Assembly: GCA_030704615.1 (NCBI GenBank)
Contig: CM060731.1
Span: 6,448,001-6,512,000, forward strand
DNA length: 64,000 bases
Direction of reading: 5' to 3'
Origin: Takakia lepidozioides
Taxonomy: Eukaryota > Streptophyta > Takakiopsida > Takakiales > Takakiaceae
Shown: piece after piece, positions 36,390 to 47,600 of the stretch
Numbering within the stretch: the first letter of the stretch is position 1
Layout: the number at the start of each line of letters is the position of its first letter
Position numbers and translations under genes: made by a program
The notes under the pieces: generated by a model
The model's input: the letters and a program-made list of their open reading frames with translations, nothing else
What the model was told of the DNA's origin: nothing
Database searches by the model: none

Positions 36390-37241
36390 ACACTACACTA
36401 GTGGTATGTGTTCTTCTAGTCATGTTCATAATCACTTGCACATCACTATAATAGTGGTATAATTTAAAACTGTGGGAGTAGCCAAATGCACATAATTGCT
36501 TACATTACCACTTGTATAGTGGTATAAGTAGTCACATGTATATTACTATACTAGTGGTATGAATTCCTCCAGTGGTATTCCTAATCACTTACACACCACT
36601 CTGTTAGTAATGACTCCAATCCATAGTCCCCACTCAGAGAGACACCATGAATGACTCAAATAGCTTACACACCACTCTGTGGGTAATCATTCCAATGACC
36701 TGCTGAGAGACGTCATCCACTCACATAACCACTCTGTGAGTGATATTGTATATTCTCAGTTTTCATAGAATGACTCTATGAGTCATTTTGTGGTCACTCA
36801 ACAAGTGGTTTCGGAAGTCATTGAATTTTTCACTCCATCCATTTCATAGCACTGACACACGACACGTGTCCATGCTGAGAGTGTTGCCATGTGTCGACAT
36901 AATCTCCAATATCATCCACGGACCACCAGCTTACACGTCTCCACTACAAAACGGAAGTGGTTACTTTACCACTGACACATCAGTTTACCACTGTGACACG
37001 TCATAAGTGGTTGGTTTACCTCAGTGACACGTCATTGACATGTCACAGTGGTTAAATTTACCACTGTGATACGTCAGCTAACAGGTGGACCCGGACGTGA
37101 GTGGTTCGAACCACTGTCATTAACCACCGGTGCCACGTAATGTCTTTTACCACTCACTTGTCCTAATGCACTAGTTCTTTATCACTCTGGGGCCAGAGTG
37201 GTTTAGTGTCTTTTACCACTCAAAATGAGTGGTTAACAGAG
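36390..37241. repeat. CACTA-1 right subterminal repeats
   Basis: Many ACCACT/AGTGGT words lie in both orientations, including 'taccactgtgacacgtca' tracts, ending in the 37242-37268 inverted repeat. Confidence 0.85.
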
Positions 37242-37657
37242 TGGTTATTCCGCGTTTTTCTTCTAGTGATCTGCTGGTGAAAGACTGAACACACACCAAG
37301 AAAAGGGAGTGGGAAGGACTGCCGCACATGGTCAAGGAAGCAAGACAACCCAAGGAGAAGAGATTGTGCAGCAAAGAGCAAAAGGAGAAGTCATGTACAA
37401 TCTGAAATTTCAAAGGAGGGGAACAAGAATTGAATATAATGAGGCTGTAGCGGCATGCAAGGAAAGGGACACCATAAGTGTTGCCAACAAATGCAAATCA
37501 GCACTCATTTATTCAAAAGCACCATGGGAGATGAAGGAAAAGACACCAGCAGGGTTGAAACATAAAAGAGGAGAGCACTTCACTTGCGAAGAAGGTGACG
37601 AATTGAAGAACGAGGCTGATAGCTGGCTGAACAAGAAAGAAGGGAGGGTGTGGGAAA

Positions 37658-37668
37658 CCCTGCCAGGA
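37658..37668 (+). other. Target-site duplication of MULE copy 2 (left), CCCTGCCAGGA
   Basis: The same 11 bp occurs at 50719-50729 just beyond the other end. Eleven bases is within the 8-11 bp range of MULE insertions. Deleting the element and one copy restores a retroelement reading frame. Confidence 0.9.
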
Positions 37669-37909
37669 GAGGTTTGCTATTTCATGAGCATGAGCGGCAT
37701 GAGCGGCATGAGCGGAGTAGTAAGACAATCGGTTTTCATGAGCAGAAGTACAAATTTCGAAATTAAAAAACAATTAAAAAACAATAATTTAATGCAATGT
37801 GTCAGGAAAAACAAATATATTATTCGGCCCCTTGAAGGGAAAATTGCAGTTTTGACAGTTGTGCTCATAATATTTCGTCTTCCGCTCATGCCAATTCCCA
37901 GCGACATGT

Positions 37910-38280
37910 GCAAATATGGCGCCGAATTTCGCGGTAATAGGGTCCGTAACCTCAAAAAACGGCGACGTATTTCGCGGTAATAGGTCTCTCTGGCGAAAAA
38001 TGGTGTCGAATTCCGCGGCTATAGGTCCCCTCATGACAGGTAATTTGGTGCCATTTTTCCAGTGCATGTTCGGACTTAGCCAGTTTTCGGCGCAAAATAG
38101 GGAAATTCGGCGTCATTTTTCCAGACACTGTACCAGTGCATGTTGGGACTTAGCCAGTTTTCGGCCCAAAAAAGAGAAATTCGGCGCCATTTTTCCAGAC
38201 ACAGTACCAGTGCATGTTGGGACTTAGCCAGTTTTCGGCCCCAAAAAGAGAAATTCGGTGCCATTTTTCCAGAAATGGCC
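37910..38280. repeat. 74-bp tandem array and GGCGCC half-sites, left end of copy 2
   Basis: Units start with GAAATTCGG near 38102, 38176 and 38250 and contain GCCATTTTTCCAGACAC and GGGACTTAGCCAGTTTTCGG. Diverged single motifs precede them at 37916-38060. The same two words occur in the 95-bp intron array of gene B, so the arrays share an origin. Confidence 0.88.
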
Positions 38281-38427
38281 CCACAACTGCTTTTGTTGGA
38301 TCTCAGTTTGAATGGAATATTGCCTCATTCCAGGAGTTTTGGGGTGCATTTCATTACACTGCAAAAAAAAATCTGATACAGCAAAATGCAATTGAAAATA
38401 TCCATATGGAAGATTCCCTTTGCCCCA

Positions 38428-41400
38428 TCAATGATTTCTGGAATCCCTAAGGAGGAGTTTGTGCAGCTCGTTCACGCTCAACGCCGGTGCATGAATAAAG
38501 TCATCAATAGTCACGTTCATCCTCAACCTCTTCAGGTAAATGTAATACAGATGCTTGCACGGATAATACTTCGAACCCTTCTTTGCTTCCATCAACGAGA
38601 AGTCCGTACAATTGCAAGTCGGCTCCACTCCAGTCGTAATTGTGTATACATCGTCGCGTACAGCCGAGCCGGCCGTTGCCATCCGATACACACGCCCAAG
38701 GCCGGGTGGGGGTACGTCCACGGAGCTCTGAATAGTGCAAGCCATCCCAAGAGCATTGGCAATCCGAGTCTCATTCAACTTGTTGGGAGGGTGTCGTCTC
38801 TTCACTCTTCCGAATCGCATTGTGGGATGTGCAGAATTGTCCAATCCGTCTCTACTGGACCGAGCAGTCTGCAATGGCTGGGTCTGAGGAACCGGAAATG
38901 CGTGGGTCGGGATGTCTGTGCGTTGCACCATTCGAAATCCTGCTGCAGATAGAGCATCCGCCTCATTCTGAGAGAGGCTGCAACCCGGTGCAACAGGCCA
39001 GACGCCCGGAGGCTCCGGCATTCCCCGAATCCCGTACTTGGGCTTGCCAAATACACAGGTCATTATGTCGTGCCTACAGAACCAAAATGTCTGCGTTGTG
39101 GCGTGAGCAAATGTGGGAGTCAAAAATCTGTCGCTGAAACAAGGTGCAGGTACAGCATCGTGTGGGTTCCTCCGAATCATCTCACCACAGCGTGCTCTCG
39201 TATCCACCCGGATGGCGCAGCACTTCCCTCGAAATGCCGGCAATGTCCTCGCAATTCTCCACTGTGACTCCGACACTCTTGTCTCCACAATGGGAATGTT
39301 GTACTGCTTTACTACAGATGGCTCGTTATGTTGCCGGGGCACGCGCCCTGTGCTCAAAGGAGATGGCGATCTTGAACGTGCAGGACTTGCGGTGCTCGAC
39401 GAGACCTCCTCGGGCAACATCACCGGACCATGAGGGAGCGTGCAAATATTCTTGTCGGCTCGCCATGAATCCTCTTCCCCGCCGGGTGCCTCGTCAAGTC
39501 TTCGTCTCACTGGACGGGTATGAACATCTCCTTCCAAATGTTGGCCTCTTCGCAGCAATGGCGTGTCCCGAAGGCCCTCTCGCAAGGCCGCCGCCCACTT
39601 CCGAGGATTCTTCGATCTAGAGGCAGTCCGCATCAGCATTTCCTGCCTGTCCGGCCCCAAGCCCCACTGTTTCCCTTTCAAGAACTCGTTGTACCTGCAT
39701 TGTTGCATAATTGACCTCAAAATGTCCTCCGTTGTGGCAGTGAGGATGTCCACCAGATGCGCCGCAGAGGAGGCACGCCAGGAAGAGTGCACTGATTCGG
39801 CCAAGTTTGTCGTGGGCATGTTGGTGTCGGAGTCGAGACACATTTCCTGCACAAGCACATGTTGAGGTTACAAGCAAGTTACAAATATGGCCAAGAATAA
39901 TATTCAACGGGACGCGAATTCGTGCAACTCACCTCCCGCATATAGTCGCCGAACTGGAGGAAACGATAATGCCACCATGCTAGCCAACTGACCATTGCTC
40001 CCTCGTCTGATTTCCTTACAGCACCTGACGATGTCCACCAAGCCCGTATACATGCAAACTGTGTCTCTGCATCATCCAAGGTGGGAGCGCGCTTCCACGC
40101 AAGGCACATGGAACGGTGCTCATCTTTGAAATCTGGCGCCACGAGCCTGGTTGTGTAATGCGAAAGGCTCTGCAGAAAATGGAACCCACAAGATCTCTCC
40201 TTGCCTTCCATGGGAACATTGGGGTCTTGCCCGTACACCCTTCGGATGGCAGCCCAATTTGCTTGTGCGTTGTCCGCCATGAAACCACGGAAATTGGGAG
40301 GGGCAATCCCGCCTTGTCTATCTGTTCGTTTATTCCCTGCCAAAGAAGCATCTCCGATTGTGTGTCCTCTCCTTTCATCTCACAAATAGCAATTGTCATT
40401 AGCATCCTGCAGTGGGTGTCGTAGACATGTGCACCCATTGTCACCCACTGATGATTTGTAATTCGCTTGATATGGTCGAACATGACCCAACTGTTTGACA
40501 AGTCCCCACTCGTCATCCTGTCGACCAGTTCGACGCCGCTGCCAGGTCCACACGTGGACATTTTGAATACGAAACAACGATCTGCCTCAGTCCCTTGTCC
40601 TGGAAACCTACTTCCATGAATGTAGTCATATCCACATTGTCGCTTCACCTCCAGAATGGAGTGCATATCCGAGCCACGCCCAATTTTCTGTTTGCATGAG
40701 ACAATGTGGTTTCGGACATTCGGTGAACATACGTGGGACACCGACTCCAGCAATGCCTCCATTTCCTTCTCATCGAGAGGAACTCTATCGGAGCCGTCTT
40801 CCGACATAATTCTGGCCAATGCCATCTTATGGGCGGCTTGGAGCTGTATCTGTTTGGGTTTGGCACCCGGTCTCAACTTAACCTCCTCCTGAACGAGCTG
40901 CTCTGCCTCGTGGGCAGCCTCCCGCGAGTTCCCCCTCGCCAAATTGTGACAATGGGAACCAACGTGTATGCAAGCTCGGGTGAGGTCAGGGAAACGGTGC
41001 AACACATAGAACTGCTTGGCATTACAAACAGACATGCAGTGTGGTGGTTCTTTGCAATGTGCACACTTAAATGTGGAGTTCGGAACCTTCTCCTGAGCTC
41101 GAAATGGTTGATGAGCTGTGCCTGTCCAATCGGTCTCGTTCCTGTGACCTCTGGATTTAAAGTGGAAGCAAGTTGGGGAGAAACACCGCAACGCGCCCGC
41201 ACAAACAACGTAGCGCACCCGCACACCATCGAGCATCTTCATGCTGGTGGTTTTGGTAACGCACCAAGGATGACCGTCATGTTTTCTATCCATATCTGTC
41301 AACATTCCGGACGCCCTCGAGTAGTCCGCCCGAGGAGGGAACTCAAAGAAGATATTACCGTCGACGTCGGCGGGAAGGCATATAACCGATTTAATTGCGA

Positions 41401-42017
41401 ACTTGCTGTAGTCCAGCCCGGCCAGCTCCGACCGGTGTCCCTCCAGGTGAAGCCCTCGCAGAATTTCAAGAATAGATCGAACAGCGGTGCTCGTGCTGGG
41501 AATATGACTCCCTCCTCCACTGACATCCATTGAGGACTTGCCTGATCTCCAGGACGACCTCGGAACTTCCATGACCTCGTCTGAGTCGGACAGGTTGTGA
41601 ACAACCCGGTTCTCGCTCGTCTTCATGGATGGGTTCGGCTCTGGATTTACTTCGTTGCGGACTTCTCTCTTTGAGGTAGCCACTCTCTGATTCGCGGATT
41701 GTTTCATGGAAGGCGGCAGGATAGAAGGTGCATTTGGCGAGCAAATGAAGTCCCCAACAGCCCTGTATATGACGTTGTCCGATGGTGGAACTCGCCATTC
41801 CCTGCCATCGCCGAAATCATCGTGGAGCACAACAATACTCTCAACAACAAGGCCGTTTGAGTCCTTCCTTTCCTCCTCCAAAAAACCGACCCGGTTTCAG
41901 GTGGTATCGAACGCACAGATATTTCTCCATCACCCGGCAGATGTCCCCTCTGCACGGAAATGAAGCTCTATGCTCGTGAGGAGGGCAGTACACTTTAGCG
42001 CTTGGGTTTTCCGCCAT
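38428..42017 (-). pseudogene. Gene A copy 2: MULE transposase with GCM1-like and SWIM zinc fingers
   Basis: Two exons: 39933-42017 and 38428-39846, with donor GAG/GTGAGT and acceptor GTGCAG/GAAATG. Domain order: an N-terminal region (EKYLCVRYHLKPG), an acidic linker, a WRKY/GCM1-like zinc module (CAGALRCFSPTCFHF, CAHCKEPPHCMSVCNAKQFY, ACIHVGSHCH), and a DDE core with WVMFDH, GFMADNAQANW and CGFHF. A C-terminal SWIM finger follows: CNC, then YYPCKHLYYIY. This is the architecture of Mutator-like transposases. Two frame changes relative to copy 1 are visible: near 41888 in a T run and near 40300 in a C run (CCCCTCCC). The second exon is fully open. MAENPS at 42017 is the likely start. Confidence 0.85.
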
Positions 42018-42239
42018 GGGAGATGTGCACACAAGACTGCCAGGATGGCGTGCGGGGAAGCTCCCTGATAGAAGGGGGATGCAGCGATGGGAAGGAATGC
42101 GGTGCCGATTTGTCCGAGCGACGAAGCCTGATCCAAATCCAGGGAGCCAACTATCTCAAAAATCCACAATCAGAGTGTTAATGAACCTTGTCTCAGGAAT
42201 GCGGCCCCTGGTCTTTGCGCAATAACTGCCAACGGTATG

Positions 42240-43900
42240 CAGTCAGAAAGTGGGGGGGCCGTCCGGATGATGACGGCTGAAGGGGAGAAGCCGGCACCGT
42301 GCCGTCACTTTACTACCCCCGAATGGAAATTCGGCACCCAATATCCAACGGGGGCCGCACGGATGAAGTCGTCTGGGGCATAGATGTCGGCACCTGTCCG
42401 ACAGAGAACATCCCCCGGACGGAAATTCAGCGCCGAATTTCCATTCGGATCCCCCCAAAGGAAGTCCTGTCGGGGGGTCAGGCCGAAAACTGGCCGACAT
42501 AAAAACCTACGCGGATGGAAAAACGGCGCCGAATTTCCATCCGAGGCCTTTTGGATGCAGTCGGCTCGGGGGAAAGGCCGCCATCTGGCCCTCACATTAC
42601 AACCCCCGGACGGAAATTCGGCACCGAATATACAACAGGGGAAGCCCGGATGAAGTCGCCTCGGGCGCAGAGGCTGGCGCGTGTGCGACAGAGAACATCC
42701 CCTGGATGGAGATTCGGCGCCGAATTTCCATCCGGGCCCCCCCAATGGAAGTCGTGTCGGGGGGTCAGGCCGAAAACTGGCCGGCATAAAAACATCCCCA
42801 GATGGAAAAACGGCGCCGAATTTCCATCCGGGGCCTTTCGGATGCAGTCGGGGAGGTGGGAGAGGCCGGCACCTGGCCGTCACATTTCAACCCCCGGACG
42901 GAAATTCGGCACCGAATATCCAACAGGGGACGCCCGGATGAAGTCGCCTCGGGCGCAGAGGCCGGCGCGTGTGCGACAGAGAATATCCCCTGGATGGAGA
43001 TTCGGCGCCGAATTTCCATCCGGGCCCCCCCAAAGGAAGTCGTGTCGGGGGGTCAGACCGAATACAGGTCGACATAAAAACCTCCCCAGATGGAAAAACG
43101 GCGCCGAATTTCAATCCGGGGCCGTTCCAATGCAGTCGGGGAGGGGGGAGAGGCCGGCACCTGGCCGTCATATTTCAACCCCGGATGGAAATTCGGCACC
43201 GAATATCCAACGGAGCGGCGGAGAGGCCGACACCTCTCCGACAGAGACCATCCCCCGGATGGAAATTCGGCGCCGAATTTCCATCGGGGCTCCCTCAAAG
43301 GAAGTCGCAGAAACCTCCCAGAATGGAAAAACGGCGCCGAATTTCCGTCCGAGGCTGTTCCGATTTGCCTCTAGCACTGAAGGATTCCAAGAAAAATCCG
43401 AAAAATCAATCGGACACGCTCAGAATTACCTGCAGGAAGGTAATTCCGCTCTCATAATTACCTGCAGGAAGGTAATTCAGCGTTTCGAAATTCCTGGCGA
43501 ATGGAAATTCGGCGCCAAAACCCGGATGGATGGAAATTCGGCGCCGGATTTCCATCCAGCAGGGATTCCAATTACCTGCAGGATGGAAATTCGGCGCCGG
43601 ATTTCCATCCAGCAGGGATTCCAATTACCTGCAGGATGGAAATTCGGCGCCGGATCTCCATCCATCCGCTCTCCGCCCAACCTTGCGGATGGAAATCCGG
43701 CGCCGGATTTCCATCCATCCGCCTCCGAATTACCTGCTTGAGGGAAATTTCGCGCGCCGCCCTACCTGCGCGGATGGAAATCCGGCGCCGGATTTGCATC
43801 CATCCGTACCTGCGTGAGGGAAATTTCGCTCGCCGCCCTACCTTGCAGGATGGAAATTCCGGGCCTAGTTCCGTCGATTTTCATCCGACATGGAGGGCTT
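42240..43900. repeat. GGCGCC palindrome array between genes A and B, copy 2
   Basis: More than twenty palindromes occur in 1.6 kb, most reading GAAATTCGGCGCCGAATTTC and extended on each side by GGAT/ATCC to 30 bp or more. Others have GGCACC cores with ATAT on one side, or a GCCGGAT variant (43530-43800). They alternate with GC-rich spacers ('cggggaggtgggagaggccggcacc'). Because each unit has ATG on both strands, it creates long overlapping frames of MEIRRRISI repeats that are not genes. The position equals the spacer of copy 1. Confidence 0.92.
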
Positions 43901-44639
43901 CATCCGACATTTAATTGCGTAGTTGGGCAATAAATGTCCACCGCCGTCGGTTTTCATTCGGGCTGGCGACACATGGCTTCCTGGATACGTACCCTAAATC
44001 TCATGCTAATCTTGGCTTAACATGCTATTCGAGGCATGTACCCCAAAAACAGAGATCTTTTTCCATTTTGGCTGGGACTTATGCCGCCTGAAGGGCATGG
44101 CTCTCCTGAGAGAGACCTCACATCCAGACCGCGGCGGAAGTTGAAAGCTCTGTACTACGGACGACGGCCAATCTCTCGCATGGCCAAACTGAAGCTCCAG
44201 CAGGAGATTCCACTGTCTTGCTCACAACCCGCGCCAACTGAAGCCGAGTACTCTCGGGCAAGCCACTTCTGCTTTCGCTTTGTTCGATTTCTTTTTTGCT
44301 TTCGCTTTGTTGCCTCGCTTTGTTTTGCATCTTCATCCTGGCTTCGCTAGATGAGTGAACTTTAGATAGTTGAGTGAACCTTACATTGTTTGCAATGCGT
44401 GTGCAAATCCGGCAGCTGTGGAGAAGGCTGCTTGTGCATGTCATTCTCAGGCAATGGTTGCATTTGTTTTCATTGTTGTTGCATGGCTCTCCATACTTCC
44501 TAAACTTGTTATGTTTTCATTTTTGTTACACGATTGTTGCTATGGTGGTTGCGCTGCTCGTTGCGATGCTGGTTTTTGCACCGATGTTGGTTTTCACGAT
44601 TTTTGGAATGACAGAGTGACGACGAGCCCGGCACGCTGG

Positions 44640-47600
44640 GGTATCATCGACAGCTCCAACTCATCGCATGTTTGAATCGCCCAACTTGGGGCGAGAGGGC
44701 AAACTTCAACCTTTTGTTGGTGGACGGGAGGACTTGCAACGAGAGTACGACAGAATAGGCATTGGGGAGGTTGGTGCAGGCGGCATGGCAGGTGAAGGGC
44801 GTGAGGACATGAGGACAGCAGATCCGGCAATGGAGGTTGTTCATGCACATGCAGTAGGGCCCGCCCACGCAAAGAAAAAGAAGAAAGCTAAGCACATGCA
44901 ATCCCGGCGAGAGAGCGTCACGGGCTGCGGAGGGGGGAGTGAGCAGTGCGCGCGAGGGTGTCAATTCGCCTCAATCAAAGGTGGTCGTCCTGGAGGGCTC
45001 CCCTGCTGCTAGCCCTAGTAAGAAACAGAAAGCCCGTGAGAGGGCAAAGAGAGGGCAAAAGAACAGACGAGACAGAATGCTAGCCAGGAGGAAAGAGAAA
45101 AGGCCACTGAAGAGGCCAGGGGTGCCCAAATGACAGATGCCAATGTAAGCGAGGGACGCACAGAGATGGTGGATCCCTCCAAGACACCACAGAGAGGCAG
45201 TAACACACCGGTTAGACCATCGCGGGCAAGAGCAGCCCCGCAATTACCATACGGTGGAGAGTGGAGGAGAGGAAAGAACACCAGAAAGAGCACGGATTGT
45301 GCAAGTTCGAGGTGAAGCCAGGGAGGAGGGCAGTAGAGTAGAGACGGGAGAGTGCTGGAGGTGGTTTCGCAGGTGGCTGACCCTGCTGAGGAGGACGACA
45401 GGGAGCTTTCTGACCAAGATGACATCCTCCTGGACATCCCAGGCCCAAACCCGGAGCATACAGGCTGGATTTGGCGGTCCTGGTGGGCTGCCGGGAAACC
45501 CCTCTGCAGCAGACGTCATGTCCGAGGCGGATATGAAGTTGGCCGCTGCCAAGATGTTGGAGGCAACCCACAGCAACATTGGCAGGGTGCTGGGGGCATG
45601 GTGTACCCGGCCAAGCTTCGAATTCCCCTTTGCCGCTTGGAGTCATTGCAGGTGGTGAGACCTGCCCTCCCAGGCGATATCGACAAGCTGAAATTCTCTT
45701 TCCGGGATGGATATCGAATGGGGTCTGCCGCATTTTACGTTTCCATTGAGAACGACCACGGAGCTTCCCATGCCCACACTTCCGATGAGGTGGACAAATG
45801 GGGTCCCCATTGGCAAACGCGAAATGAGCAGTTCGAGAGATCGATTGCTAGTGATCCTCTTTTCCAGCACTTGTCCGGTAAGATGTTCTACGTGTGGGAC
45901 GGCAATCATCGCCTCCTGGCATGGATGGAGCACATTGCCCAAGCCCACCCCAACGACCTCGATTGGCATTTCGCCGTGGATTGTGTTATGCTGAAGGTTG
46001 CGGGGCCCAAAGATCGCACTCTTCTCAAAGCTGCAATGGTCGACAACAACTCGTAAGCTACAACCCCTCTCGCTTTTGGACTTTGAATTTGGAAGTCATT
46101 TCATTGCGAATCCTCATATATGATGAAAATTCCCATTTCAGTATTGTTTGATGGAAATGTGGCACTGCAGGGTGACTGAGAATGCCTTCATTGCCACCAA
46201 CTTGTCCCATATGCTCTTCCGAGTGAAGGATGTCGGGAAGCAGGGGGTGCAAGAGTTTGCTAATTCCCTCAGTGCCGACCTCCTGCGCAAGTCGGAGGCA
46301 AAGGCAGACAGAACCTGGTATAGGCTGAGCGTCGACGCCATGGTGGACTACATATTTCGGGTAAAGCTCCTGACAGTTTTGTTGAGCTAATCTGTCTCTC
46401 CTCCCCCAATAGAAGAAATTGTGTTGAGCAGGATCTCTAATCTTATGTGCGCATTCTTGACAGATGAAAATACAGCAGGATTTGGCACATGCGCGAAGGT
46501 TCTACATGGAGTCAGAGGAGAAGAATCCAACCCTCCCGGAACTGGAATCGTATGTCAAAGCTGCGGAGGTGAGGGCCCGCATAAAGTACAAGTCGCGGAT
46601 GGTAAAGTACGTGGCCATAGCTGATCCCGCCCTTGGTGCCGACTTTCTGGTGGAGGTGGGGAAGCACTACTCTCGCGCTCTGAAGCCCACGATGACATTG
46701 GAGAAGCTCCATCGTCTAGCCACATCCTGTGTGGATGCAACAGAAAAGGTGATACATTCTTAACCAAATTGTGGTGGCAACAACTCTTTTTTGTGGTGTT
46801 TGGCGCTACGAATATGCTGGGTGGTTGGACAGACCCGGTGGCTCCAAATCTGGAATGGTTCCCAAAGTACCAGGGACATGTGGAGCTTCCCCAAACCGGA
46901 CAAACTCTCTGACCCCACATTCGACATGTGGATGAACCGCATGACATGGTGGTTTCGGGTACTTCCCCACGCTTCGTTTGGGGCTTCTACTCTAGTAGGG
47001 GGTGGATTCATTGTATTTTTTCAGGAAAGCGATCTGATGGAGAATCTCCACAGGTGACGACAAATGCGCAAGAGCAGCTGGACACACAAGCACATTAGTT
47101 CAAGATGGAGATATCTCCTGCAGCAGAGAGCCTACGTGACTATGTGACGAAGTACTTTCTGCTCTACAAAACCAACCTATTCTTTCGGGAGATAGCAGAT
47201 GCTCGCCGGAGCCACGAGTTCACCGACCAGCCGAACGCGGACAAAGCAGCAATGCGCCTTCTGTACAGGTACATACGCGCTGCCTTTCTTTGAAGTCCTT
47301 GCATTTCAGGATGTTAGAAGCCTCATGTGGTGTTAGGGAAAATGGCGCCAAATTTCCAGTTAGGGCTCCAAAAATGGCGAAGTCCCTAGACTGGCTGGCC
47401 CTGAACTGGAAATTCGGCGCCATTTTCCAGTTCTAGGCCCTATTGCCGTTCAGGGACTTAGCCATTTTCGGGCTAAGTCCCTAGGGTGGCTGGCCCCGAA
47501 GTGGAAATTCGGCGCCATTTTCCAGTTGTAGGCCCTATTGCCGTTCAGGGACTTAGCCATTTTCGGGCTAAGTCCCTAGGCTGGCTGGCCCTGAACTGGA

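Larger units (their letters stand above)
32434..37268. mobile_element. CACTA-1, non-autonomous En/Spm-type transposon
   Basis: Perfect 27-bp inverted ends begin CACTAGAAGAAAAACGCGGA (32434-32460 and 37242-37268), flanked by the 3-bp duplication ATC (32431-32433 and 37269-37271). CACTA termini and a 3-bp TSD define the superfamily. Subterminal regions are packed with GAGTGGTT/AACCACTC words. It carries a TNPA-like gene remnant but no recognisable transposase (TNPD), so it depends on another copy. Confidence 0.95.

Noticed and set aside
42240-43900. Resemblance of the regular palindromes to a CRISPR array
   Set aside because: Repeats are symmetric palindromes with variable length and related spacers, there are no cas genes and the context is eukaryotic.
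42305-43914. Many long overlapping ORFs on both strands (up to 408 codons) with repeated MEIRRRISI/WKFGAEFPSG peptides
   Set aside because: They are forced by the palindromic repeat, which carries ATG and few stops on both strands. They have no non-repeat content and sit in the intergenic spacer.
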